This document shows, one piece after another, positions 17,716 through 27,028 of a stretch of DNA of 34,589 nucleotides. Position numbers and translations under genes: made by a program. Every line of letters starts with the position of its first letter. Within the stretch, counting starts at the first letter, position 1. The notes under the pieces were generated by a model. It was given only the letters and a program-made list of their open reading frames with translations. It made no database searches and was not told the DNA's origin. The stretch covers positions 1 through 34,589 of the forward strand of contig CALGNK010000025.1 in NCBI GenBank assembly GCA_937958695.1, read 5' to 3'. The stretch comes from an uncultured bacterium (GTDB lineage: Bacteria; DUMJ01).

Positions 17716-17794
17716 ATTTTTCCCCTCCTTCTTTAAATTTTTATATTCTTTTGGTATATAATTAGTATACAACGTATTTGGAAGGAGGTAAAAT

Positions 17795-19150
17795 TTGAGA
17801 CATATAATTCTTTTTTTATCAACCTTATTGATATTAATTCTATCTTTATCTACATCCTATGCAAATAACGAAGTAGAATTATTTAGATTAAGAGTAGTTA
17901 ACGACTACTCTGGCCCAATTGAAGTTAGCTTAGATAAAGGAAACAGCTGGATAGCTCTTGGTAGGGTTGATAGACCTGCAGTAACCTATAATCCTGATGC
18001 ATTCAGAGCCAGTGGATATATAGAAATTGGAGTAGTTTCCGCCAGTGCTGTAAATGCTATCCATATAACAGTCGGAAAGGGCGAAGCGGATCCTATAAAT
18101 ACCTCTGAAAAATCTGGAAGAACTATAAGTATTATCCCTAGAGGAACAGATACTTCTACTGAGCCTAATAGCAGAATACTAACTAACATAGAAGGAGGAA
18201 CACTTATCTTTAGAGAATGGTCTCCCTTTGTTGGTAATAAGGTATTCTTAGCAAAGGAGGAAGAACTTTCTCCTATTCCAGATAACTATGTCCCCAGTAT
18301 AGGTGATAGACTTGTAATACTAGTTACTGCACCATCAATAATGCCTAAAGAGATCCTCTTTGAAAATAGAGTAGATGGAAATGTATATATATGCTATTCT
18401 GAGACAGAAAGGGAAGTAGTAGCTAAGGTTGTAAGAGCTGTTAAAGGAACAGGAAGGTTTGGAGGAACTCTATTTGCACTTCCAAGTTCAGTAAGAGCTA
18501 ATCATCCAGGAGTGATAGATATATCCACCTCTGGAGTCTTTGGAGGAGAATACACTGATGCTACAATAGAAGAGGCTGGAGGCTTTCAGATTATACCTAA
18601 TAGACATGCAAATACACCAGAACTTAAAGGTGTCTGGACAGCAGCGCAGTGGATGATACTTTCACCAATAGATGAAAATTTCTTAGAGGGAGCATTTCCA
18701 CTTTTTAGAGGGCTTATTAGACCAGGATATACGGTAGAAGGAAGATTTGGAGACAGTAATATATGGATGAAGCTTCCAGTTATAAAAGGCTTGAATAACA
18801 CTGCACTTGCCAATATGAGAGAATTCAAAATTATCCTACCGACATTAGAAATCACTCCACCTAGAGAGACAGTCAACCCTCCAACAATTACCTCCATAAA
18901 GGTAAATATAATAGAGAAAACCTTAGAGGTTGAAGGGATCGCAGACTCAGGTGTGAAGATTCAGGTAGTAGTAAATAACTTTATAAGAGGCGAAGGTTAT
19001 TCTAAAGCTGATGGCTTTTTCTATATAAAGAATATTCCAGCATTCTCTAGAAATCTTGTCACTTGTAAGGCTATAGATCCTGCAGGCAGAGAAAGCATAA
19101 TAGGGAAACGTATAGGGATTACTATCCCTAACCTTGATACTGAAGAATAG
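17795..19150 (+). CDS. secreted protein of unknown function with C-terminal Ig-like domain
   Basis: A 451-residue exported protein I do not recognise. Residues 1-23 form a signal peptide (MRHIIL, hydrophobic core, then STSYA before NN). Residues 24-350 are rich in beta-strand and glycine with no catalytic motif I can name (for example GRVDRPAVTYNP, SSVRANHPGVIDIS). Residues about 361-446 look like a bacterial Ig-like/carboxypeptidase-regulatory beta-sandwich (VEGIADSGVKIQVVV ... ADGFFYIKNIP). The TTG start at 17795 is supported by AAGGAGGT. It precedes the GH4 gene by 10 nt, so it may be a surface or binding protein expressed with the sugar genes. Confidence 0.75.
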   Translation: MRHIILFLSTLLILILSLSTSYANNEVELFRLRVVNDYSGPIEVSLDKGNSWIALGRVDRPAVTYNPDAFRASGYIEIGVVSASAVNAIHITVGKGEADPINTSEKSGRTISIIPRGTDTSTEPNSRILTNIEGGTLIFREWSPFVGNKVFLAKEEELSPIPDNYVPSIGDRLVILVTAPSIMPKEILFENRVDGNVYICYSETEREVVAKVVRAVKGTGRFGGTLFALPSSVRANHPGVIDISTSGVFGGEYTDATIEEAGGFQIIPNRHANTPELKGVWTAAQWMILSPIDENFLEGAFPLFRGLIRPGYTVEGRFGDSNIWMKLPVIKGLNNTALANMREFKIILPTLEITPPRETVNPPTITSIKVNIIEKTLEVEGIADSGVKIQVVVNNFIRGEGYSKADGFFYIKNIPAFSRNLVTCKAIDPAGRESIIGKRIGITIPNLDTEE

Positions 19151-19160
19151 AGGAGGTGTT

Positions 19161-20444
19161 ATGAGGCAACTAACACTTACCGTAATAGGTGGGGGAAGTA
19201 CATATACCCCTGAGTTAGTCGAAGGAGTTATTAAAAACTTTGAGGTATTTCCTGTAAAAGAATTAAGGCTAATGGATATAGATGAAGAAAAGCTTAATAT
19301 AGTTGGTGGCTTAGTAAAGAGAATGCTTGAAAGCTCAAATGTCCCTATCAAGTTATTGCTAACCATAGACAGGAAGATAGCTCTAAATGGAGCGGATTTT
19401 GTCATTTCACAGATAAGGGTTGGAGGAATAAAAGCCAGGATAAGAGATGAGAGGATTCCTCTTGAATTTGGAGTTATAGGACAAGAGACAACAGGAGCAG
19501 GAGGTTTTGCCAATGCTCTAAGGACAATTCCTGTTATGCTAGATATAGCAAAGGATATTGAAAAGCTGAGCAACAATGCATGGCTTATAAATTTTACGAA
19601 TCCTTCTGGGATAGTTACTGAGGCACTTTTAAGATATTCTAAAGTAAAAACTATAGGACTTTGTAATGTCCCTATAAATTTCCTCTATAGATTTGCTAGT
19701 ATCTTAGGTGTGGATATAAAGGATATCTATCTAGATTATGTCGGTCTAAATCATCTGAGCTGGGTAAGAAAGATATATTCTAAAGGGAATGATGTTACTA
19801 ATGAAATCCTTGAGAAGATAAAGGGCAATCTATCACAGAAGGAGAGAGAGATAGTAAAATCAATAGATATGATACCGAATGGCTATCTACACTATTACTA
19901 CTTTAAAGATGAAGTCTTAGAAACTCAGAAGAGCTCAGAAAAAACAAGAGGTGAAATAGTTCTAGAGGTAGAGGAGAAACTTTTAGAAAGGTATAAGGAT
20001 GAATCATTAAGAGAAAAACCTGTTGAATTGAGTCAGAGAGGTGGAGCTCACTACTCAGAAGCAGCAGTAGAACTTATGAAATCTATCTATCTAGATAGAA
20101 AGGACATACAGATAGTAAACGTAATAAATAACGGTTCAATTATAGACCTCCCTGATAATGGAGTTGTTGAGGTGCCCTGTATTATAGGTGGTAATGGAGC
20201 TACGCCTATCAGTATGGGAAGATTAGAGCCTTATATAAGGGGACTAACACAAACAGTAAAGTATTATGAACAGTTAACAGTAGAATCGGCAGTAGAGGGT
20301 GATATAAAAAAGGCAAGGCAGGCACTTTTAGTTCATCCCTTAGTTGGAGCAAAGGCGGTAGCTGAAGGTCTTCTAGAAAAGATACTGGAGGGAAATAAGG
20401 AGTTTCTCCCTCAATTCTTTAGGAGGCAAGGGATATGTATCTAA
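19161..20444 (+). CDS. GH4 family 6-phospho-glycosidase (6-phospho-beta-glucosidase type)
   Basis: A 427-residue NAD+ and divalent-metal dependent glycosidase that cleaves phosphorylated disaccharides in the cytoplasm by oxidation-elimination. Visible: NAD-binding GGGSTYTPEL (10-19), GQETTGAGGF near 107-116, NFTNPSG near 144-150, and the metal residues Cys168 in GLCNVP and His198 in GLNHLSW, which align with Cys171 and His200 of Thermotoga BglT. The CNVP form is typical of 6-phospho-beta-glucosidases. The ATG at 19161 has GAGGAGGTG upstream; an earlier TTG would overlap the preceding gene. It overlaps the following kinase gene by 10 nt. No PTS genes are seen, so phosphorylation may come from that kinase. 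Confidence 0.9.
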   Translation: MRQLTLTVIGGGSTYTPELVEGVIKNFEVFPVKELRLMDIDEEKLNIVGGLVKRMLESSNVPIKLLLTIDRKIALNGADFVISQIRVGGIKARIRDERIPLEFGVIGQETTGAGGFANALRTIPVMLDIAKDIEKLSNNAWLINFTNPSGIVTEALLRYSKVKTIGLCNVPINFLYRFASILGVDIKDIYLDYVGLNHLSWVRKIYSKGNDVTNEILEKIKGNLSQKEREIVKSIDMIPNGYLHYYYFKDEVLETQKSSEKTRGEIVLEVEEKLLERYKDESLREKPVELSQRGGAHYSEAAVELMKSIYLDRKDIQIVNVINNGSIIDLPDNGVVEVPCIIGGNGATPISMGRLEPYIRGLTQTVKYYEQLTVESAVEGDIKKARQALLVHPLVGAKAVAEGLLEKILEGNKEFLPQFFRRQGICI

Positions 20445-21433
20445 TTGGTATTGATGCAGGAGCATCTAAGACTTATTGTCTAGTTGCTAATGAAAATGGT
20501 AAAGTTTTAGGTTTTGGATCAGGGGGAACTGGTAATTACGAAGTATTTGGCTTAGGATCTGCCATGAAAGAGATTGATAAGGCAATCTCAGAGGCATTTA
20601 ATATGGCAGGGATTAAAAGGGCGGATATAGGATGTTTCTGTCTTGCCGGAGCAGATTTTCCGGAAGACTTTGAGATGCTAGAAGAGTCGATCAATAAATT
20701 ACAGAGAGTAAATAGAGTTATAGTAAAAAATGATACACTAGCAGCCCTTAAGGCAGGCATAATAGAGGAGTCATATGGTATTGCAGTAATTATGGGAACA
20801 GGAACCAATGCCGTAGGAATAGGAAAGTCTGGGGAAGAAGTTAGACTCTTTGGAGAGGGATATCTATTCGGAGACTGGGGAGGCTCTGGAGATATATCAA
20901 GAGAGATACTTCATAGGGTCTTCAGGGCTTATGATGGTAGAGGGGAAGAAACAATCTTAACTGAAAAGGTTCTAGAGTTTTTCCAAGAGGCTGACTTTGT
21001 CTCCCTAGCAAGGAAACTCTACTATGGTAAGATTGATAGGAATAAGATATTACTTCTAACACCAATATTATTTGAGTGTGCCTATCAGGGTGATAGAGTC
21101 TCTGTAGATATAGTAAAGATGATAGCAAAAGAGACTGCACTATCTGCATATGCTATTATGAAGAGACTCTCTCTAACAAAAGAAAAGGTCAAAGTTGTTC
21201 TAGGAGGAAGCATCTTCAAGGCTAAAGGTCCTCTATTGACAGACTTTATAAGGGCAGAGTTACACTCATTTAACCCAATGGCAGAGATAGTCTTGCCAAA
21301 GTACGAGCCTGTAGTAGGAGCTTTACTTTTGTCTTTCGATTACCATTTTGGACAGGTAATACCAGAGGTTTATAAAAATGTAGAATATACTGTCTTTGAA
21401 AATCTAAAGATAAACAAGGGGGAGATGATATGA
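20435..21433 (+). CDS. BadF/BadG/BcrA/BcrD-type (N-acetylglucosamine kinase-like) sugar kinase
   Basis: A 332-residue ASKHA-fold ATPase. The N-terminal phosphate motif reads GIDAGASKTYCLV (usual form DGGGTKT), followed by AGADFPED, NDTLAALKAG, the IMGTGTNAVGIG phosphate-2 motif, GEGYLFGDWGGSGDI and the adenosine motif VVLGGSIFKA. This matches the branch that contains N-acetylglucosamine and related hexosamine kinases. Overlap with GH4 upstream (10 nt) and an ATGA overlap with the nucleotidyltransferase downstream imply coupled translation. A role phosphorylating a sugar or disaccharide for GH4, or amino sugar for activation, is inferred; the substrate is uncertain. Confidence 0.85.
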   Translation: MYLIGIDAGASKTYCLVANENGKVLGFGSGGTGNYEVFGLGSAMKEIDKAISEAFNMAGIKRADIGCFCLAGADFPEDFEMLEESINKLQRVNRVIVKNDTLAALKAGIIEESYGIAVIMGTGTNAVGIGKSGEEVRLFGEGYLFGDWGGSGDISREILHRVFRAYDGRGEETILTEKVLEFFQEADFVSLARKLYYGKIDRNKILLLTPILFECAYQGDRVSVDIVKMIAKETALSAYAIMKRLSLTKEKVKVVLGGSIFKAKGPLLTDFIRAELHSFNPMAEIVLPKYEPVVGALLLSFDYHFGQVIPEVYKNVEYTVFENLKINKGEMI

Positions 21434-22791
21434 AGGCTATAATACTAGCCGGAGGAAATGGGACGAAATTATGGCCCTATAGCGAAACAATGCCCAAAGC
21501 TACTATCCCAGTTGCTAATAAACCTGTAATCCAAATCTTAGTAGAAGAATTAGAGAGATATAACCTTGATATCTATGTTATAGTTGGCTATCTAAAAGAG
21601 GATATTAGGTACGCTCTTAGAGATTTCCCTAATATAAATTACATAGAACTAGAAAGAAAATATGGAACAGCTAAGGCTATTATAGATTCTCTAAGGTTTA
21701 TTCCTCAAGATGATATCTTAGTATTATATGGAGATATAGTTCTTCACCCAAAAGACTTAGAAAGATTTTTAGAAAAATCTGAAAGCCTTAGACTTACATC
21801 TCTTATATCTCCTCTAGATAAGGAAGAACCGCAAGATTGGATATGTCCACGTATTAATAACGGCAAGATAACTTCTATAGAGGGGCACCCAAGATCTGGT
21901 TCTCATAGGATGTGTGGGGTTTATTTTATAGGAAAAGAATATCTGCAATATCTAGAAAGAACTCCAAACTTTATGAGAAATGTCCCCGTAGGAGGTATGC
22001 CTCCCCAGGAGATAGAACTGGCTCAAAGTTTTCAAGTGATGATAGAAGAAAATTTAGAGGTCTATGCTATAGAAACAGAAGGCTTTTTTGTTGATATAGA
22101 CAAACCTTGGCATATACTTGAGGCAAACAGAAGATACATAGAATTTCTTAGTACTTCGATAAAAGAGGACATCATTCCAGAAGGCTCTACTATATCTCAA
22201 GATGCTTATATAAGAGGCAAAGTGGTATTAGGGAAGAACTCTCATATAGGTCCAAGGGTTGTAATTATGGATAACATTATAGTTGGAGACAATACTACCA
22301 TAACTAATGGGGCAATATTTACTGGTCCAGCTGTCGTAGGTAACAACTGCTTTATCTACAACTATCCACAGATAGGAGATTATACATCTATAGGGAACAG
22401 GTGCCGTATAGGACACTGTGCAGAGATAGATGGAGTCTTCTTTGATAATGTATGTGTAGTTCACTACTCAGAGCTTTATGGGGTATTTGGCCATTCTGTA
22501 GACATAGGTGCTGCTACAGTATGCGGTACATTAAGGTTCGACGACAGATCTACTATACATAGAATAAAGGGACGTCCTGAATTTCCGAAAGAAGGGGCAA
22601 ATGCTACATACATAGGTAACTTTTCTAGAACAGGAGTAAACGCCATAATAATGCCAGGAGTAAAGGTAGGATGCTACAGTCTAGTAGGGCCTGGAGTTAT
22701 AGCATACGAGGATATACCCTCTAATACACTTATATTAGCAAAACAGGAGTATATAAAGAAACCTTGGGGACCAGAAAAATATGGCTGGTAA
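21430..22791 (+). CDS. sugar-1-phosphate nucleotidyltransferase with left-handed beta-helix domain (GlmU-like)
   Basis: A 453-residue two-domain protein. Residues 1-230 are a nucleotidyltransferase: the loop GGNGTKLWPYSETMPKATIP (normally GGxGTRLxP), YGTAKAI, VLYGDIVLHP, and a FFVDIDKPWHI motif that ends the domain. Residues about 245-430 contain hexapeptide repeats of a left-handed beta-helix (IRGKVVLGKNSHIGP, VVGNNCFIYNYPQIGD, GVNAIIMPGVKVG). This matches GlmU-like sugar nucleotidyltransferases that make an NDP-sugar; whether the helix domain acetylates is unclear. It starts in an ATGA overlap with the kinase, suggesting kinase then activation. Convergent with manA, 6 nt apart. Confidence 0.85.
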   Translation: MKAIILAGGNGTKLWPYSETMPKATIPVANKPVIQILVEELERYNLDIYVIVGYLKEDIRYALRDFPNINYIELERKYGTAKAIIDSLRFIPQDDILVLYGDIVLHPKDLERFLEKSESLRLTSLISPLDKEEPQDWICPRINNGKITSIEGHPRSGSHRMCGVYFIGKEYLQYLERTPNFMRNVPVGGMPPQEIELAQSFQVMIEENLEVYAIETEGFFVDIDKPWHILEANRRYIEFLSTSIKEDIIPEGSTISQDAYIRGKVVLGKNSHIGPRVVIMDNIIVGDNTTITNGAIFTGPAVVGNNCFIYNYPQIGDYTSIGNRCRIGHCAEIDGVFFDNVCVVHYSELYGVFGHSVDIGAATVCGTLRFDDRSTIHRIKGRPEFPKEGANATYIGNFSRTGVNAIIMPGVKVGCYSLVGPGVIAYEDIPSNTLILAKQEYIKKPWGPEKYGW

Positions 22792-22797
22792 TTAATT

Positions 22798-23877
22798 TTA
22801 TATATCTGGTGGTAAAGATATGACTATATCTAGCGGATCTTCCCCTATATATCTGTGTTCCCCAAAGTTAAACGGTAGTAGATAGGTCTCCCCTTTCTTT
22901 ATAGAATATTCGTCCTTTCCCCTGACTATATAGCCTTTTCCATTCAATACTACTACAGAGGCAAAGCTCTTAAAAAAAGCAGGGACATCCTTTACAGCCT
23001 CTAGGAAGAGTATCTTAAAGCATGACCTCATATAGCTACCACCATTTAGATTATAAATCTTACCTCTATCTGTTCCATATATCAGCTCTTTTTTCATACC
23101 AAACTTTTCTTTTACATCTGACTCTGAGTATGGGGTATAATCATATGCTTCTAGAGATAGTTCCCATCCTAAATTTAATGTGCACTTCTGGTCGGTAGAT
23201 ACGACGTCTCCACATCTGCGTTCTAAGGAGAAGGTAAAATCGGAAGGTTCCTGAGTCTCAACCATAAATATCCCTTCGCCAATGGCATGAGGTAATCCAG
23301 GAGCGATAAAATACATATCGTAGGGAGATACCCTTATCTTATTCATAAGGGATACAAGGCCTTCTGAATCGTCTTTCTCTATAAGAGACATTAAACTCTT
23401 TTTATCAACTTTTTCCTTAAATCCAAGTAGTACGTATGGATCCTCAGGCGATACCTTCCTAGTTCCAATTATAAACCATGCCTCAGCCTTACCAAAATTG
23501 GCATTAAGATACCTTTTTGAAAATGATTTTTCAGGATGACACTGCAGTGGAAGCCTTATAGCAGAATCGAGTAACTTAACTAGTATATTCAGTCTATTCC
23601 CATATGCATCTATATGTTTCTCTCCTAGTATTTCATTAGGATAAAGATTAATTAGTTCTTCAATATTTTTTCTATCTTCTATAGGTTCTATCTTAGAAAT
23701 ACTATCATCTGAGACTCCATAAGGCTGTAATGCCCTTACTGTAGAGCATATCCAATCTTCTGGATAGTTTGTATCCTTTGGTTCTTTCTCTCCTCTAAAT
23801 AAATCGAGGAGGGTACCCCCCTTATATACCCTGTATACCCTTGTAGGTAATACTTTTATAACAGCATCAAAACTCAT
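22798..23877 (-). CDS. manA: mannose-6-phosphate isomerase, class I
   Basis: A 359-residue cupin-type zinc enzyme interconverting mannose 6-phosphate and fructose 6-phosphate. Metal-site segments are visible: LQCHPEKSFSKRY with Gln and His, KAEAW with Glu, and GLPHAIGEG with His. The C-terminal half is a second cupin (NGKGYIVRGKDEYSIKKGETYLLP). It follows the GH38 alpha-mannosidase by 15 nt at the end of the infC-led operon, so mannose released by the mannosidase could be routed to glycolysis after phosphorylation. The long N-terminal segment before the cupin is usual for the short bacterial ManA class. Confidence 0.9.
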   Translation of the reverse strand: MSFDAVIKVLPTRVYRVYKGGTLLDLFRGEKEPKDTNYPEDWICSTVRALQPYGVSDDSISKIEPIEDRKNIEELINLYPNEILGEKHIDAYGNRLNILVKLLDSAIRLPLQCHPEKSFSKRYLNANFGKAEAWFIIGTRKVSPEDPYVLLGFKEKVDKKSLMSLIEKDDSEGLVSLMNKIRVSPYDMYFIAPGLPHAIGEGIFMVETQEPSDFTFSLERRCGDVVSTDQKCTLNLGWELSLEAYDYTPYSESDVKEKFGMKKELIYGTDRGKIYNLNGGSYMRSCFKILFLEAVKDVPAFFKSFASVVVLNGKGYIVRGKDEYSIKKGETYLLPFNFGEHRYIGEDPLDIVISLPPDI

Positions 23878-23892
23878 AATCCCCTTACCTTT

Positions 23893-26800
23893 TTATATAA
23901 ATAGCTTTATAGTCTTTACCTCGTATGGTTTGAATAAGACCTCTATCTCGTTAGATATTATATCTAATGGTGTAAGATTATCCTCCAATAGATTAGTCTC
24001 TACCGCCTTCTTTATATCAAATCCAAATCTTATCTTTACTTTACCTCTATAGCCATAGGCTTCATATAGTCTTAGGACTACTGCATCATCATCTTCTGCC
24101 TTCTTAAATGCTCCTACTATTACGTTATCTGCATCTACCTCAACAAAAGACCTAGATAGTTCAGACCCACCTTCACTAGTCTCTAATGTGAGACCTATTA
24201 GTGGTGTATTGAGGGCAATAGCCTCTCTTATAGTATCTGTCCTCCAGTCACCCTTATGGGGTAAGATGCTATAGACAAAGGACTGCTCGCCTTCATCGGC
24301 AAAATAGTCAGGGTATATTGAAGCCTTTAGAAGTGAAAGACCTATAATATTCTCATTAGCACTATATCCATACTTAGCATCATTTAGAACACTTACCCCA
24401 TAGTTCCCCTCTGAGATATCTACCCATCTATGGCCAGGAACTTCAAACTTTGCCGAATCCCAACTTGTATTCTTATGTGTAGGCCTCTCTATATGTCCGT
24501 AGGCTATCTCATATGTAGCATAGGAATTTCTTATATCAAACGGGAACAATGCCTTAACTAGCATCCTTCTATCATGCCAGTCTATCTTGGTTTCTATATC
24601 TAATCTTGGACTTCCAAAATAAAGTACATATCTCTGAATTATAGAGGAATTACGGTATCTCTTCTTTACCTCAATAGAAGCCCTTGCTGGTCCTTTTTCC
24701 ACAATCTTTATATACTCGACATCCTTAATCTCTTCTCCGTAATTTTCATAATCTGTGGCAATATCCCAAGCATCCCAATTTCTAGGTCTATCCGAATAAG
24801 CCCATAGCTGATTACCCCTATCAGAGAAAATCTCTCTATCGTTTACTTTATCATAGTAAGAGATAATAGTCCCATCTTTTCCTATCTTAATCTTAACCAA
24901 GTCATTCTCTAAAGTATCTTCTGAAACTAAAATCTTACCAGCTTGAGAGGCCTCTTGAGATTTATAAAGTATTACATATCCCATTGGGGGAACTTTGACT
25001 TCTGGATTGTATATCATTTTGTTTTCATCTGGTAAATCCTGAACAAACACAGGTTTTCCGTCTGAAGTCTCAAAATTTCCAGTTGGTATATTCTTACCTA
25101 TATATGATAGTTCCCTAGCGAAGGAAGACGGATTGAACACTACAATAGCTTCTCTATCTAACTTTAATCTTCCAGCAATAGTCTTTATAGACTCAACTAT
25201 AATCTTACTAGTAAGATCTTCAACTTCTTCTAATTCTCTAAGGGCATCCTCATATACTTCTTTGATAGAGGATCCTGGAAGTATATCATGGAATTGATTT
25301 CTAAGTAGCTTATGCCATCCGTTTGTTAGTTCTTCCTGTGGATATCTACCGGTTAGAAGATATCCAACACTGGCAACTACCTCCGCTGTATAGAGAAGAT
25401 GTTCAACCTTTCTATTAGCCTTCTTCATCCTAGATTGGGTTGTATATGTTCCACGGTGCAGTTCTAAGTAAAGTTCTCCATTCCAAACTGGAAGCCCTTC
25501 TTTAGGAGCTTTCTCAAAATACTCCTCTACATATCCCATCTTTAACCTTGGAAATCCTGGAAACTCCTTAAACCTCTCATACATCTCTAGCATCTCTCTT
25601 GTCGGACCACCCCCACCATCTCCATATCCAAATGAGAGTAGTGTATCTGGATATATAGTCTTCTGTCTATAGTTCTTCCAAGTGCCAAGTATATCTAGAG
25701 CTTGAATATTACCGTTATAACCTTGACCAGGGTTTAAGAAGGAGTGAGCTATTATCTTTGTCCCATCTAAACCTTGCCAATAGAATAGGTCATATGGGAA
25801 TTTATTAGTCTCGTTCCAGTTGATCTTAGTGGTAAGAAAATAATCTATACAAGCTTTCTTAAATAGCTGTGGTAGTGTCCAGGTAAAACCAAAAGCATCT
25901 GGAAGCCAAGCAACTTTACATCTCTTACCAAACTCCTTCTCAAAGAATCTCTGGGCATATAACATCTGCCTGACAAGAGACTCACCTGAGGTAAGATTAC
26001 AGTCACTTTCAACCCACATACCACCTATAGGTTCCCACTGTCCACTCTTTACTTTTTCTTTAACCTTCTCATAAAGTTCTGGTTCATCTTCTTTTAAGAA
26101 GGCGTAGATCTGTGCACTACTCTGATTAAACTTAAAATCTCTGTAGTTATCCATTAGGGTTATCATTGTAGACGATGTCCTTCTAATCTTTCTTCTTGTT
26201 TCAGCCATAGGCCATAGCCAAGCCAAGTCTATATGAGAATGTCCAGTCAAGGTAATATTTCCTACAGGTGGATACTGAGCCTTTATCTTTTCTAAGAGCT
26301 CTCTAAGCTTCTTACTAGCATCTATAATACTTTTTCTAGTTTCTTCTGGACTTACAAATTCACCTCTTGGCACTGGAGGATTCCATACTCCAAGTACTGT
26401 CCTACTACCAAATGGATTCTCAGCAATGTTTACCAGATATTCATCTGTGTAAGATGGAAACTTTACCAAACTCAAGGAAGAATCTAGAGCATCTATCAAG
26501 AATTCTTTCAACTCGTTATCATCAGAAAGATTTTTAGCTGCATCCCAGACTGCGTATAGGTCAAACATTGCAGATTCGACAGCTTCATCAATACTAACTA
26601 ATCTTGCCTGAGCTAGATGTGGATCTGCAACATAACTACCAAAAGGTCCTTTAGGAACAGCTTCAATTAAGACAGTAAACTTCTCCCTACCATTACTAGA
26701 ATCTATAAGTTTAAACTCTCTATGGTTTGGATCTAATCCACCTGTAGGCTTTCCATTAATATATACGATTCCTTCCCCCTCTACCCAAATTTGTAATCTT

Positions 26801-27027
26801 ACTGACAAACCCTTAAATTCTTCGGGAATAGTGAACTCTTTTGTAAAATAGCAGGGGAAAGTTTGGATAGGCCATCTGTCACCTATGTGTAACTCTTGCC
26901 AACTTTTCTTATCTGTACTAAAAAGCCATCCGTTCAAATTAAATCTTTTCAGTAATTTAAATGTATTGAGCTCTCCTAATCTTAAACCTAACCTTTGTAC
27001 AGCATATTCTAATTTTTCCATCTTCAA
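23893..27027 (-). CDS. GH38 alpha-mannosidase
   Basis: A 1044-residue glycoside hydrolase with no signal peptide, so expected to act in the cytoplasm on mannose-containing oligosaccharides. An N-terminal beta-sandwich/helical part (1-250) is followed by the catalytic domain: zinc ligands in TGHSHIDLAWLWP (His265 and Asp267), nucleophile Asp377 in WLPDAFGFTWTLPQ, WVESDCNLTSGESLVRQ, YGDGGGGPTREML, and the second His in NQFHDILPGSS. C-terminal domains match the family beta-sandwiches. A TTG at 27027 (5 nt after AGGAGG) or ATG at 27021 can start it; both agree with family length. It starts 1 nt after the DUF401 permease stop, indicating coupling. Confidence 0.93.
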   Translation of the reverse strand: MKMEKLEYAVQRLGLRLGELNTFKLLKRFNLNGWLFSTDKKSWQELHIGDRWPIQTFPCYFTKEFTIPEEFKGLSVRLQIWVEGEGIVYINGKPTGGLDPNHREFKLIDSSNGREKFTVLIEAVPKGPFGSYVADPHLAQARLVSIDEAVESAMFDLYAVWDAAKNLSDDNELKEFLIDALDSSLSLVKFPSYTDEYLVNIAENPFGSRTVLGVWNPPVPRGEFVSPEETRKSIIDASKKLRELLEKIKAQYPPVGNITLTGHSHIDLAWLWPMAETRRKIRRTSSTMITLMDNYRDFKFNQSSAQIYAFLKEDEPELYEKVKEKVKSGQWEPIGGMWVESDCNLTSGESLVRQMLYAQRFFEKEFGKRCKVAWLPDAFGFTWTLPQLFKKACIDYFLTTKINWNETNKFPYDLFYWQGLDGTKIIAHSFLNPGQGYNGNIQALDILGTWKNYRQKTIYPDTLLSFGYGDGGGGPTREMLEMYERFKEFPGFPRLKMGYVEEYFEKAPKEGLPVWNGELYLELHRGTYTTQSRMKKANRKVEHLLYTAEVVASVGYLLTGRYPQEELTNGWHKLLRNQFHDILPGSSIKEVYEDALRELEEVEDLTSKIIVESIKTIAGRLKLDREAIVVFNPSSFARELSYIGKNIPTGNFETSDGKPVFVQDLPDENKMIYNPEVKVPPMGYVILYKSQEASQAGKILVSEDTLENDLVKIKIGKDGTIISYYDKVNDREIFSDRGNQLWAYSDRPRNWDAWDIATDYENYGEEIKDVEYIKIVEKGPARASIEVKKRYRNSSIIQRYVLYFGSPRLDIETKIDWHDRRMLVKALFPFDIRNSYATYEIAYGHIERPTHKNTSWDSAKFEVPGHRWVDISEGNYGVSVLNDAKYGYSANENIIGLSLLKASIYPDYFADEGEQSFVYSILPHKGDWRTDTIREAIALNTPLIGLTLETSEGGSELSRSFVEVDADNVIVGAFKKAEDDDAVVLRLYEAYGYRGKVKIRFGFDIKKAVETNLLEDNLTPLDIISNEIEVLFKPYEVKTIKLFI

Positions 27028-27028
27028 C

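Noticed and set aside
18947-19576. 209-codon minus-strand open frame
   Set aside because: Antisense to the secreted protein and GH4 genes, which have signal peptide, motifs and ribosome sites; a shadow frame.
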